Shown one piece after another: positions 1 through 10,843 of a stretch of 64,000 nucleotides of DNA. The translations under genes and the position numbers were made by a program. The stretch is from the NCBI GenBank assembly GCA_945910005.1, contig OX246744.1, positions 4,454,350-4,518,349 on the forward strand, written 5' to 3'. Numbering within the stretch: the stretch's first letter is position 1; each line of letters starts with the position of its first letter. Source of the DNA: Isoperla grammatica. Its lineage: Eukaryota; Arthropoda; Insecta; Plecoptera; Perlodidae. The notes under the pieces are model-generated. The model saw only the letters and a program-made list of their open reading frames with translations, had not been told where the DNA came from and ran no database searches.

Positions 1-93
1 ATAATTTATCATTATGATAATGTTCTTCAAGTCAATATTTTTGTAGACATCATCATATATCATTGATTTAGTTATTATTAATATCTTATGCCG

Positions 94-409
94 ACATTAT
101 GCTACGTTTACAGCTACGCGTTGCGAGCGAAGCGAGGGCGCGAGCTCCAATCAGCGGCCGAGTTTCATGCAAAGAAGTTACAAACTCGGCCGCTGATTGG
201 AGCTCGCGCCCTCGCTTCGCTCGCAACGCGTAGCTGTAAACGTAGCATTACACGACTCAATACTTTCGTCAAACTTATTGAATTCAAGAACAAAAGCAAA
301 TCAAAAACAATCTGTAAAAACCTGCAACAATATAGCTTCTATTAATTAATGCTTCTTTGTCCTTGAATTCAATAAGTTTGACGAAAGTATTGAACCGTGT
401 AGTGTAGGC
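94..409. mobile_element. MITE family E, interrupted copy
   Basis: Terminal inverted sequences around CAATACTTTCGTCAAACTT (260-278) and AAGTTTGACGAAAGTATTG (374-392). The hairpin at 100-247 sits inside its left end. Without it, the element matches the copy at 61,411. Confidence 0.8.
100..247. mobile_element. 148-bp hairpin MITE (family A), copy 1
   Basis: A near-perfect inverted repeat with ends TGCTACGTTTACAG and CTGTAAACGTAGCA and arms that continue through CGCGTTGCGAGCGAAGCGAG almost to the centre. It is flanked by TTA on both sides (97-99 and 248-250), a three-base target duplication like that of PIF/Harbinger-type elements. It is non-coding. It interrupts a second MITE (94-409) whose empty form is at 61,411-61,577. 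Confidence 0.88.
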
Positions 410-599
410 ATTAAATATATAAATCTTTCAAAGAGGTCACCACTCATAGAATAACAATTGTGTCGCCAAATGAGTTCAGATTGACACTTATCTACCTTCC
501 AGATTTATATGTTTCTCAGGAATTTCTGTAAACAAAATCTTGTACTTTGAGATTTTTGTTTTTTTCCTAATAAAACTGATTTATTTATAATAAAAAAGA

Positions 600-1620
600 A
601 AAAATCCCCCCCGTTAAGAGAGGAGAGTCAACTACTTGTTGCTTGTTTTCAGGCGGAGGTAACCTGCTAAGGGGGGGAAGGGAGTTGTTCGGTAACCCGA
701 ACCTGCCCTCCCGACAGACAAGACAAGGGCTCGACTCGCTATCTGGCGGCTCATTCGGGAACAACTACGTAAAGCGCTACGACACCATGAGGTCAGTATA
801 ATGGATCTGCTTTCGTCACATCCGGGGCAGTCGTAGCCAACCGGCGAACCGCCTGAGACACACCAGCGCCAATACCGATCGCTGATTGGCTACGAACCAG
901 TCGCCTGTGACGAAAGCATGTGTAAGGTAGTCTTCGAACAACTATAGAAGGTCCTCCTTTGTAAATCAGTTTTTATAACTGAATAAGATAGACATTAAAT
1001 AAATAAATCATAAACTAAATAAACAGCTAAACTTGGGTGTGTACACTTTAATAACATTTAGGACGATATGCACAGATAACTGCCAAGTTAAGAACATGAT
1101 TTGTTGCTATGGGACTGTTTGATTACATACTGCTTTCCATAAGAGCAAACTCCATAGCAACCATAAACAAATCGTATATTTAACTCTGCACTCTGCACAA
1201 AACTCTGTATGCGACTCTGCATTCCGCCCTTAAAGTTAAAAAAGTTTAATCATTTGCCAGTATCATCATGGCGTTCACACAATTTCCTAAGATTTAAGAA
1301 CAAAGAAGGACATACTAGCTTCGAGTCCTAGATCTTGAGCCGCGTGTTTAGGAAGAAAATCGTTATTCCAACTACCGTACTTAATCGCGGGACATGGCGC
1401 TTTCTAGCGGTTCATTCGGAAACAACCAGGTCAAGCGCTAAAGAAGTTGAAATGAACAACAGCTTTCATCCTTAACGACATGCGGACAGGAAATCGTTAT
1501 TCCAAACACCGTATTAACGCGCGGTCGAAACATGGCTTTTTCCAGCGGATTACTTGGGAAGAACTACGTCAAACGCCAAGGTTGGTAAAGTAGTAGTACT
1601 GAGAAGGTTATCTCATAGAC
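600..1620. repeat. Degenerate dispersed and tandem repeats upstream of orcokinin
   Basis: Motifs such as gcggctcattcgggaacaac (about 745 and, varied, 1405 and 1540) and aaatcgttattccaa (about 1357 and 1490) recur. The piece gacgaaagcatgtgtaagg-like (about 908) also occurs near 20,935 and 56,855. No protein gene is visible here. Confidence 0.6.
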
Positions 1621-1744
1621 ATCGAGGGAACTGAACGGTGATTGGCTGGTTGTTATTGGCTTCACTCTCGTACCCGTGGCAGCGAAACATTCAAATGTGC
1701 ATTGCACAGCTACCATTGGGTTTATTAGTGTAGGATCCCTAAAC

Positions 1745-2075
1745 TAACAAACTCAATAGAGTATATTAGTGTGACGTCACGATTCCCGTGTCAACCAATG
1801 ACGAACCGTATTTGTGACTCCAAACAATCATAACAGTTGACAGTTGACAGATAGTTTTGTTTTTGCAAATATTGTAGCGAGGGTTATCCGTTCAGATATT
1901 TCGTTTTCCTTAACACGAAACAGTGAAGAAGAAGTTGATTAAACTGATAAGTCAAGTATTGTATTGATACAATTACTACTTTAAATAATAATAACGTTTC
2001 AGGAAAGTTCTTTGGAGTCAGATAGCTCGTACGCCATTTAATTTGACGTCATCACTAATACAGTCTATGCAGCTG
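1745..2075. mobile_element. Inverted-repeat element with TGACGTCA near both ends
   Basis: tattagtgtgacgtcac at about 1763 is mirrored by tttgacgtcatcactaata at about 2041. The interior is non-coding AT-rich sequence. Part of the repeat-rich stretch 410-2700, in which I see no gene. Confidence 0.6.
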
Positions 2076-2755
2076 CTACTGTTTTGTTTTAAACGTCGTG
2101 TACATTCGTTATTTTCGAATATTAATAAATATCGAGCATGAATTACGTGTCCAACTTGCATTTCATTAAAATAGGCTTCCACAACAACTTCAAACTAGTT
2201 ATGAAAGCACGAATACTGAAAATGTTAAATGTATAATATATTGCAAAAAATGAAAATCAGGAAATGGCCGCAAAAAAGGGGAAATGTTTTTGAAAAAATT
2301 ACCACGTTATATCAAAGTGTTGATGTACGTGTGTACAAAATTTCAGGTTGATCGGTTAATGTTTGTAAAATTTCAAAAAAAGTTTCATACAGTGTCCCCT
2401 TAAAAGCTAATTTTCTTAACCTTATCCCGTACGGATTTTGCTGTTCTTAGAACATGTTATAGATCGCATTGTTACAAACAACATGATATCCATAAAACTT
2501 AATATTTCAATTTAGTTTTGGGTCAAACTCAATTTTCTCTAGTTACGCGTTCAAGAGGAGACCGCACATATAAGCTGGACACTCCTATCTGATCGTTGCG
2601 GGTTTCATTTGAAGATTTTCAAACATTTTTCTTTCACGATTAGAACACAATACACGTCGAAATGTGTATCGCGAAGACTTCGCACTCCACACCAACCATC
2701 AAGTTAGTTAATTTAATGCATGTGGCGTAACCTTGAACTATTGTCTCTGATTGCA

Positions 2756-2852
2756 GTGGCGGATCGTTCGGGACTGCCAAGCGCAACTTTGATGAAATGG
2801 ATCTCACCAATTTAGACGGTTTCCACAAGAAGAACTTTGATGAAATCGACAG
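2756..2852 (+). CDS. Orcokinin: Orcokinin precursor, penultimate coding exon (partial gene)
   Basis: The exon follows an acceptor ending ttgcag and stops at the donor AG|gtgagg. Its reading frame gives GGSFGTAKR, then the peptide NFDEMDLTNLDGFHK, then a KK cleavage site, then the beginning of a second peptide, NFDEIDR. The core NFDEID is the hallmark of the orcokinin A family. These are secreted arthropod neuropeptides cut from a precursor at dibasic sites; known roles in insects include circadian, ecdysis-related and gut functions. The first peptide is divergent (NFDEMD with no Arg or Ser-Gly after it), while the second is canonical. The splice falls inside an Arg codon (AG|G), so the second peptide is split between this exon and the one at 3678. 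Signal-peptide and upstream exons are not recognisable in the first 2.7 kb and probably lie outside the window. Confidence 0.9.
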
Positions 2853-3677
2853 GTGAGGTTTCTACAGTATAATGCCACTCAAATGTAGGCAACATAAGTA
2901 CTGAATTACGCATATCTATTTTGTGGTTTTAGCATTTACTAAAGCACAAGGCAAACGTATAGCAATTGATACATTGATGAATTTTAAGTTAACTATTCAT
3001 TATTTATGTTTACTTTATTAATTTAATGTTTACAAAGAGGATCAATAATTTATCTCATGTAGCAAAGAAATAAGAAAAACGGGAGGGGGGGGGGGTCAGT
3101 ACAAATTACAAGAATTGGCAATTATGAATTAAGATAAACATCAAACTGAAACTGATTCTCTTGAGTGGATGAGTTTTCATCTATTGTTAACGCAAATCTT
3201 TTTACATTGAGATGATTAAAAAATGCATCTGTGAGGGTTATTGCTGTATGAATATTTTCATCTGTCGGCACAAAACAGATATTTGCACTGGCGGATGTAA
3301 AAGGCTACATACACCTTAAAAGCTATCGTAGATGTATATATATATATTTTAAAACCTAATCCATCACACTTTGCTTTTGGTTCCAGAAGCAGTTACAACA
3401 CAATCTGACTTTAAAACGCAAAATAGAGAGAAAAAATGCGCCGTCAAAAATAAAATTTGTTTTGAACGTTTTATAATACATTCCCTTCTATTTCTTATGG
3501 TTAGAAAATAAAAATTGCGTCGGCTGTTATTTTGACAAATACAAAACTACAAAAGCTTTTTTTCCTATTTTCTTCCAAAAAAAAAATTATAATTTTATAC
3601 ATATATATTTTATTAAATCTATGTTTTAACGATATTTCAGAGCGAATAAATCTTATATTGTAATTTGTCACTTTCAG

Positions 3678-3798
3678 GGCCGGTTTCAACTCCTTCGTGA
3701 AGAAGAACTTCGACGAGATTGAGAGAGTCGGCTTCAGTAACTTCATTAAGCGAGCAGCGAACGGTCTGCAAGCTCGCTACTACCATACTAACAACTAA
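3678..3798 (+). CDS. Orcokinin: Orcokinin precursor, last coding exon with stop
   Basis: The exon follows the acceptor ctttcag and completes the Arg codon begun at 2851. It encodes [14 protein letters not shown] processing, then [15 protein letters not shown] followed by KR, then a 14-residue tail [14 protein letters not shown] and the stop TAA. Joined to the upstream exon, the second peptide reads [15 protein letters not shown]. The window therefore encodes three orcokinin A-type peptides separated by KK, KK and KR cleavage sites. The short non-peptide tail after the final KR is usual for neuropeptide precursors. The 825-bp intron between the two exons holds a poly-G run and AT-rich sequence only. 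Family identity is firm; the exact precursor length is unknown because the 5' part is missing. Confidence 0.92.
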
Positions 3799-4005
3799 CG
3801 GGGATACTAGACTAAGAAGACGGTGTGGGTCAATGTCTTTAGAACAGAGTGTACAATAGCCGTCTGCACATCAATGTTGTTCTTGTTTAGGTAGAAGAAT
3901 TTACAACACACACACATTACGGTTATTATGATTTTGATTACGGTTTCAAATTTAGTGTAATTTGTATGGAATGTCTATATCTAAAACAATATATTTAATG
4001 GTAAT

Positions 4006-4054
4006 AATAAACTTATCAGTAGTCAGAAAAATGTTTTCAGGAGATATAAATAAA
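4006..4054 (+). terminator. Orcokinin poly(A) signals
   Basis: Two AATAAA hexamers, at 4006-4011 and 4049-4054, lie 208 and 251 nt after the orcokinin stop codon. Either could direct cleavage and polyadenylation. The usage is inferred; the hexamers are seen directly. Confidence 0.55.
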
Positions 4055-5309
4055 ACATAAATTATTTGTGTATACTTTATCAAACCTTTTAATTTGTCGA
4101 ATACAAATTTTGAAACACATTTGTTCGTACTTAAAAAGTTTCGGTATCAGAGAAAGACTTCATTAACGTAGATTGAAAAGTGTCTATGCAAAATCGAATC
4201 CTTCAAATGTGAAATTCAATGCCCAATTTAAAAAAAACAATTTGAACGGACACATTTTTTAAATTATCAAAAACGCCAGTGACTTCAAAAAGTGAAATCA
4301 ACGTCTCGATTCGAACAAGTTGTTCGTGTTTATTGCCATGGGTTACAAAGCCATTGTGGGTGTCAACCGAAAAAAAACGAAATAAAAACATCAAATCGGG
4401 GACAAAATAAAAATTTAAAAACAAATTACTAAAATGTGTATTTTTTGTTTCACTAACCGTTGAGGTAAAACCATAGTTTTAACATCCCTCCTAGACATAG
4501 AACTCTAAACTCTAACCATACAACTTGCTGTGTAACGCACGCCAAATAAAAAAAAACAATTGTCACTTGTGTGAATAAACTTTTACGTCGACTACTTGTA
4601 TCACTACACATTATACATCTACAACCACTACAACCTAAATACTACACTGGAGTTTACGCTAAGTATAAATGCAATGTCTTGTATAATAACTTGGCACATG
4701 AGTACTAATTGTACCTTATTTAGTACAAATCATACCACCTTCATTCACTGCTTATGTAATATATTTTGTAATACCAAAGGTATTTCGTTGTAGGAAGTAC
4801 TACTAACTCTTCTTTTACTACTACTAACAGCAATGCATCTACTACTAGTTACAACTAGTGGCACTAGCACTAGTACTACTTATAGGAATATTTCTTTTAA
4901 TTGAACAACTACTAGTACTTATATAAGCACTAGTATGACTTGTACAAACTGTATTGCTGACAATACTATTATTACTACTATTCTACCAATATTACCGTCG
5001 ATGTAGTATTAAAATCCTAACTAAACGCAGTCATTAAACCCATTTGTGTTGCACATTCTATGGACGTTGATCCCACTCCACACAGCAAACTAGTTCACAT
5101 TGTAACAATCAACGATTACCTATTGTAGATTATGTCAAATAAATAAACAATACATGACTATTTATTATAAATGGCTGACGTGTTGAATTATTTAAACTGT
5201 ATGTTACTTACCACTTATGCGAAACACTTCTCAATATGCTTCTTATTTCATTTTTCTTGGTGGTTGTAAGTGTGATTTCTTCTTAAAACACTGCACACGA
5301 CAACGGCTA

Positions 5310-5430
5310 CGTATTTGTAGGGGTATAGACGGATGACTGGTAAATCGTAGATTGTGATTTCCAGGTTCGAATTCTGCATTAGGCAGCGCACTTATCGCTA
5401 AGGGTAGTCTCACTTTATTAAAAAAAAAAA
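5310..5430 (+). mobile_element. tRNA-derived SINE head fragment
   Basis: A box-like and B box-like internal promoter motifs are present; the latter is AGGTTCGAATTCTGC at about 5362. The downstream part runs into a poly-A/T stretch. No complete cloverleaf forms. Confidence 0.5.
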
Positions 5431-5874
5431 AAATGCAAAATTAAGGTATTTTGCTTATTATCTCGCTTAAAAAAGTGATGAATGCACGAATTGTGGTTTC
5501 GTAAGAGGTGTAAAAACAATTGCAAGACCGTCTTTACGAAAGGGTAAAAGGACCCCAAAAAATCTGTTGTTTTTGGTTAAAACAGCGTGTATGAATGGGG
5601 CGGTAGATGAGGATTTGAGGTCGATGTGAGAGTAGTAACGTTGGAACTATAGAAGAGTATCTTAAGTATCTTACCTTAAAATTCATTGTAAGTAACTTAA
5701 AAACAACGCAAGTAAGTTGTAAAAATACTCGACACGGGTAACTTAATCTTCACACTCACAATATTATTACCTGGGTTGGTCAAGGATATTCAGAGAGAAG
5801 CCAATCCCCCCTTCCCCCCCCCCTCCCCCCCCCTTGCCCTCATGGTAGTACATTAAACATTTGTATTTATCGTC

Positions 5875-6110
5875 TAACACATTCAGTAACAAGAATTGAG
5901 TTTCAGTGGGGGACATTTATACAATTTACTATGTGCTCCGTTGCTATGACGGCTCCAAGCTCACCGCCACGAGATAATACAGATGGGGTCACAGCTTCAC
6001 CTCTGTTCGAACCAGGAATCGAACCCTGGACCACCTGTATTAGCAGCAGGAATAAACCCACTATAACAACAAACCACACAATTAGACAAACCGCCCTCCT
6101 TAAAAAATAT
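5875..6110 (-). mobile_element. tRNA-derived SINE
   Basis: The minus strand carries a Pol III B box, GGGTTCGATTCCTGG (about 6013-6027). The low end shares tcagtggggga and gacggctccaa motifs with the (ATTT)n-tailed SINE family at 11.7 kb. Confidence 0.6.
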
Positions 6111-6317
6111 CACTTTATAATTTTGTATGACGTACGTTATTGAAAACATTATATATATATATAAAATTAGAAATACCACGGGTTGTTACGTCACGTTTAC
6201 TGCACTTACTTACTTGTCATATTAGTCGACGTTTCTGAGCAACGTATGTGCTCTGTCCTCAGGACACTATGTCACTGTGCGGGAAGGGATATATATATCA
6301 AAATATATATCGAAGAA

Positions 6318-6745
6318 ATTATGGACTCCGCCCCCCCCCCCCCCCCGCTTAATTTTATCGAGATAGCCCCTTCAATTAAACACCTACTACAACACCCGAA
6401 TCACACGCACGCTGCACTGATCACATACAAATGTACTGCAGAAATTATAGACTCCCCCGCCCGCCCCCCCCCCTTCTATTTACCCAGATACCCCGTCAAT
6501 TCAACACCTATTACAACTAAATCACACGTACGCTGTTGCACTGATCACATACAATTATACCCTAGAAATTAAAAACCCTCCCCCCCCCCCCCTATTTACC
6601 CAGATACCCAGTCAATTAAACACCTATTACACAACTCAAATCACACGTACGCTGCACTAGTCACATACAAATATACCCTAAAAATTATATCCCCCCCCCT
6701 TTATTTAATTACAACTAAACCACACGCACGGTGCACTGATGAAAT
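6318..6745 (+). repeat. Poly-C containing tandem repeat, about 116-124 bp period, 3-4 units
   Basis: Each unit has a run of 9-17 C, then tttacccagatacc(c/a)gtcaatt-like sequence, then cacacgtacgctgcactgatc. tcacataca recurs at 6421, 6545 and 6661. Confidence 0.85.
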
Positions 6746-6769
6746 AATACGTCCACTTCGTCTGGCTCG

Positions 6770-6945
6770 GAGTCTCCAACTGAGTGAGTGAAGCATTCCT
6801 TTCCCCTTCCCTCGATCACCGTCGAAGAAGCGAGTTGCTTCAACTTGTTGCCGCAATACAAGGGATGACTCATGGCCTTCGCTCTCGACTTCGGTGCACT
6901 CGCGTTGCACTTTGCACTTGCAGCTCTGTCTCCAGACACTGTGTA
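6770..6945. other. GC-rich open stretch of unknown nature
   Basis: This block is CpG- and GC-rich compared with its AT-rich surroundings, and two minus-strand frames stay open across it. One contains CKCKVQRECTEVESEGHE; another contains MSHPLYCGNKLKQLASS. A minus-strand acceptor-like tgtacacag lies at its upper edge. I do not recognise the product. It could be an exon of an undetected gene or part of a mobile element; it sits between two tandem-repeat arrays. Confidence 0.2.
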
Positions 6946-7262
6946 CAGTACAGTCACCACCATAACGTGCTAAACCACGGATAACTGTCGGTTTTTAAAC
7001 TTAAAAACTTTTGAAAAGTAAATCAAAATAAGTATCCACAAATCCATTTTTGAAATGTTCTTATTTAAATTTGTTGTTATTTGTTGTTAAATCAACATTG
7101 TACAGTACAGTCACCACCATAACCTGCAAAACCACCGATAACTGTCGGCTTTTAAACTTTAAAACTTTTGAAAAGTACAAAATAAAAATGTGTCAACAAA
7201 TCCATTTTTCAAAAGTTCTTATTTAAATTGTGTGTTATTTGTTTTTAAATCAAAATTTCAGA
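6944..7262 (+). repeat. Tandem duplication, 157-bp period
   Basis: tcaccaccataac followed by gataactgtcgg recurs at 6954 and 7111 with about 85-90% identity by eye over the unit. No coding potential. Confidence 0.8.
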
Positions 7263-7537
7263 ATTAATTAAGTTATTTAAAAAAAAAAAGGAAATATGTA
7301 TTGGAGCATAAGAAAATATAAATTACTAATTACTTTTATTGTTCAATACATTTCATTACTATTAAATTATGACATACATTAATTATATAAGAAGATCCAT
7401 TCTGCAGAGGATTACATAATATATTGGTTTACTTTTCGAAAATATGGAGAAGCCAGACGAAAGAAAGTTCACGTGCTCCCCTCTCCGTTGTCCACCTCTT
7501 TACGTCTTACTTGTCCGTCTTCTCCAACCACGGTTCG

Positions 7538-7565
7538 CCCCCCCCCCCCCCCCCCCACCCCCCCG
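7538..7565 (+). repeat. Poly-C tract
   Basis: A run of C broken once by A. Similar C or G runs occur near 3079, 5805, 24,718, 35,485, 56,440 and 62,766. Confidence 0.9.
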
Positions 7566-7621
7566 CGGTACATGATCATAGTTGTGAGTACGTCGTTAAG
7601 CAACAAATATACAACAACAAA

Positions 7622-7965
7622 CACTAGTTATCGTTGGTTAGAGCAGATTGGAGGGCTAGAAAGCTTAAATTTGTAACAGCTTCGTTCTTCTCGTCAACTG
7701 CTCGGCAGTCCAGGTTAGTGGAGGAACCTATATGACTGGTCAAAGTTAAACCGTCCTTTCGGATAGGACGTAAAGTCGACGGTCCCCTTGGTACTTTTCG
7801 ACAGGAGTAGGCTACGTGCTGGTACCAGGCTTCCCCTCTTCCCTTCCTCATTATCATTCATCAATCATCACTCACCAGGCTAAAGAGGGCGTTGTGCCCT
7901 TCACTGGTCTTAATCACAATAAAGTAAGTACGTAAGTAAGTAAGTTAGTAAATAAGTGACATCAA
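7622..7965 (+). mobile_element. SINE body with (GTAA)n tail, related to the 5S-headed copy at 15.9 kb
   Basis: cgttggttagagcagattgg to ccaggcttcccctc matches 16,041-16,230. The 3' end is a short GTAA-rich tail (about 7923-7960). The 5S-like head is missing, consistent with 5' truncation of a retroposed copy. Confidence 0.72.
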
Positions 7966-8151
7966 ATATAGCATTTTAAAGCGATCTTTACCGACAGAAA
8001 ACGGAAATTCCGCATTTTAGGTCAACATACAGCTAGAATTCAGACGCTTTTCTAGCTAATGCGTTGAACACTCATAAGGTGCATGTTAAGAGATACAAAA
8101 TGCGCGTGTTTACACAAGAGCAGAAACAGTTTAAATAAAAAATAAAAAAAA

Positions 8152-8440
8152 ATCGTATTTATAGAGTGTACCCACTCAGTAACAAGACCGATTTTCAGTG
8201 GGGGACTTTAATTTAAAGCGACTAAACCAACCATGTAGGCTCTGAACACCATCGACGAGTGAGCGATAACCAATCAAAGATCAATATTTCAAATACGAAA
8301 CATACGAATCAGTGATTGGTCAGTGCGAACACCTGTGGACAAGTGCTTCGTTGCTAGGACGGCTCCAAAGTCACCGTTTACTTATTCCCGAGCCGAGAAG
8401 TGATGGAATTGAATCCATATTAGAAGTTATTCATTGTTTA
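8152..8440 (-). mobile_element. SINE family B ((ATTT)n-tailed), 5'-truncated copy
   Basis: Same body as the complete copy at 11,726, in reverse orientation: cagtgggggactttaattta, then gcgataaccaatcaaagatc, then acggctccaaagtcaccg. Confidence 0.8.
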
Positions 8441-10447
8441 TGTTAAACAATATGTTCTTGTGCAGAGAAATAAATCTTTGAGTTAGAACCGCAAGGCATG
8501 AGAGTTTTTATTCAACTCTCAAGAGTATTACACCCCACCGAAAAAGGTAAAACAGCACAACTGGTAGTTTTGTAAGATTGACATACCGTATTGTAAATAT
8601 TCTTCTATACTGCCTGCAGTGTGTAGGGAGATGCTTTTCCATATTTTAGATATGATGCAGTATTTTAAATTATAGTTTTTAAACTGTAATCTCGTACAAT
8701 TAAATATAGGGAGTATCGCTTTGCGGGTGAAATCAAGACAAGTCAAAAACATGAACAACATTTTATTCTGTTCGCAATATCCTTTAATTTAATAGATTTT
8801 AAATTTACAAAACACAACAATAATGTTATACATATTGAAACTTATCTAATAATATAATTTATATAAGTTAACTTTTTTTATACAAATATACATGGTAATC
8901 TACTAAGGTTAGACAATTTCAATTTTCTTATGTGGATATGATGTTATTCTTGACTAGAATTGTTTATGTTTTGTTTATATGTTATCAGATTTGTCCTGCA
9001 AATCCGACCAATAATAACCAACAATCTAAACAACATTGAAGATCAAAACACGGTTAGGGAGGACTTGGGCCAATCACTATGAGGAAGGGATTTCATGCAC
9101 CGAAAAATTAAGAAAACATTTTTTATTGAAATGCGAATAGATCTGCGAGTGTCTGAATCTACTAACTATATCTATTTGTGTTTAGTACATTTTTAAGAGG
9201 CAGAATACTTTTATAAAACATTGCTATTAAGGTTCCTTATGAAAGATAAATTATATTTAGAGCATTAACTTCTACATTTGTGGGCTTGTAGCCCAAAATA
9301 AATAATCATATGAAAGGAACCAAACCAATTTCAGTAAACACCAAATGGGAACCATTTTCATTCATACGGAAATCGTCATGTGCAGAATAACAGTTATTAA
9401 GAAAAGTTCACTACACAGTAGAAAAAGTATTCCTGTAGAAAATAACAACAGCAAAGAATGCAAAAAACGCAGTCAGAAAAAAGAAATGAATAATCTATAT
9501 CTACTACCAAATGAAGTTGATAGTTATTATATATTTTCATATAAGCGAACCCGCTTTTTAATTCGATCATAAAAAAAAAATGGTGACCTTTAACAGACAT
9601 TGTGTGAAATGTCTATCATACTACGAAAAAAAAAAATGTTTTAATGCAATTGTCTGAAATGGATTCATGAAAACGGGTCTGAAAATAAAATAATTTTGAA
9701 TTGAAAAAAAAATCTCTAATTTGCTTCGAACCCAATAACTTCAAAATAAAAAAAAAATGCATTTCTTGGTCATTATTTCAAAACTTAATTATTAAGTCAC
9801 TAACTCAAACAAAACACGTACGGTTATTCCAACGTTAAGTTTGCTCCAGTACGTAACTAATTTCGAAACCAAGTTTGTCCCTTTGGACAATAATTTCAAA
9901 ATAATAATGCAAATTAACAAAATGTGTATTATTTTATCAAGTGATCAGTGCAGCAGGAAAAGTTGTTCTGTAGATTGCCACAGCGGACTGAAGTATGCGA
10001 CAGATGAGAAGGCAAATAACATGTTGGTGACAAAGTGGTGAAATCTGAAAAGAAAACAATTACAGTGTAAGTCATTCCAAAATTCATTCTAGAAAGCTGT
10101 TGGTAATTATCGTATTGTCCATCGTCAAAATTCTATGCAGCCTTTAATTATCACTTATCATTGGTTTGTAGTTGTAACGGGGCCTTCGGGCAAAACACAA
10201 AAATAATCTCAGTGGTCTAGGAGGGTGTGAAAAAACACATGATCAAAAAATAAATCTTGTTGTCTCATACAATAGGAGACACAAAATATTAGAATTATCA
10301 TCCTCAAAGGAACACAAAAAATGTTGAGTTGCTATCTAATTTTATTCCTATATACAACACAAATTTGTTTGCACTTGTAAATCATGTTTTTTCTTATTTA
10401 TTGGAATACAAATACATTTTTGATTTGTTTGTCCATTTACGTTTCAT

Positions 10448-10453
10448 TTTATT
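10448..10453 (-). terminator. Candidate thin poly(A) signal
   Basis: TTTATT on the plus strand is AATAAA on the thin sense strand, about 177 nt after the stop codon and past the CU tract. It would give a short 3'UTR. Other hexamers further on cannot be excluded. Confidence 0.45.
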
Positions 10454-10553
10454 GCAACGACAAAAAATACCCCACGGTTAAATAAATAACAACAGAGTAC
10501 AATGCAAAAAAAAACATTAACATTTGTATGTTTGTATGAGACAGATAGACAGA

Positions 10554-10567
10554 GGGAGAGAGAGAAA

Positions 10568-10620
<53 letters not shown>
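10554..10620 (+). repeat. (GA)n microsatellite, (CU)n in the thin 3'UTR
   Basis: About thirty GA units with a few interruptions at the low end. On the thin sense strand it is a CU tract starting about ten bases after the stop codon, within the presumed 3'UTR. Confidence 0.95.
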
Positions 10621-10623
<3 letters not shown>

Positions 10624-10629
10624 CCCACC

Positions 10630-10843
10630 TTAGAACACCTGCACTCTATGGTTCTCTCTGTCGCACACCAGGATATTCCCATTGGACATGACGGCCACCC
10701 CCTCCAACCCCTTGAACTCGCCGTCCCCGGAGCCCCAGTTGCCGAACGCCCGGAGGAATGTCCCGTCCGGGTGGAAGATCTGGATCCGGTTGTTACCGGA
10801 GTCTGCCACGCAGATGTAGCCCTGGTCGTCCACGGCCACACCC
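10630..10843 (-). CDS. tn: thin exon 20: end of NHL repeat 5, repeat 6 and stop
   Basis: Residues 1263-1333. RGVAVDDQGYICVADSGNNR ends repeat 5, and IFHPDGTFLRAFGNWGSGDG through ENHRVQVF completes repeat 6; TAA follows at 10,630-10,632. Ending at VQVF is usual for NHL proteins, whose last strand closes the propeller. Acceptor ttgtag. A donor-like G|gtgggt sits directly after the stop, so a further 3'UTR exon is possible. Confidence 0.94.

Noticed and set aside
4795..5000. ACT/AGT-rich stretch as a possible gene or array
   Set aside because: Irregular low-complexity trinucleotide words without constant period or coding signal.
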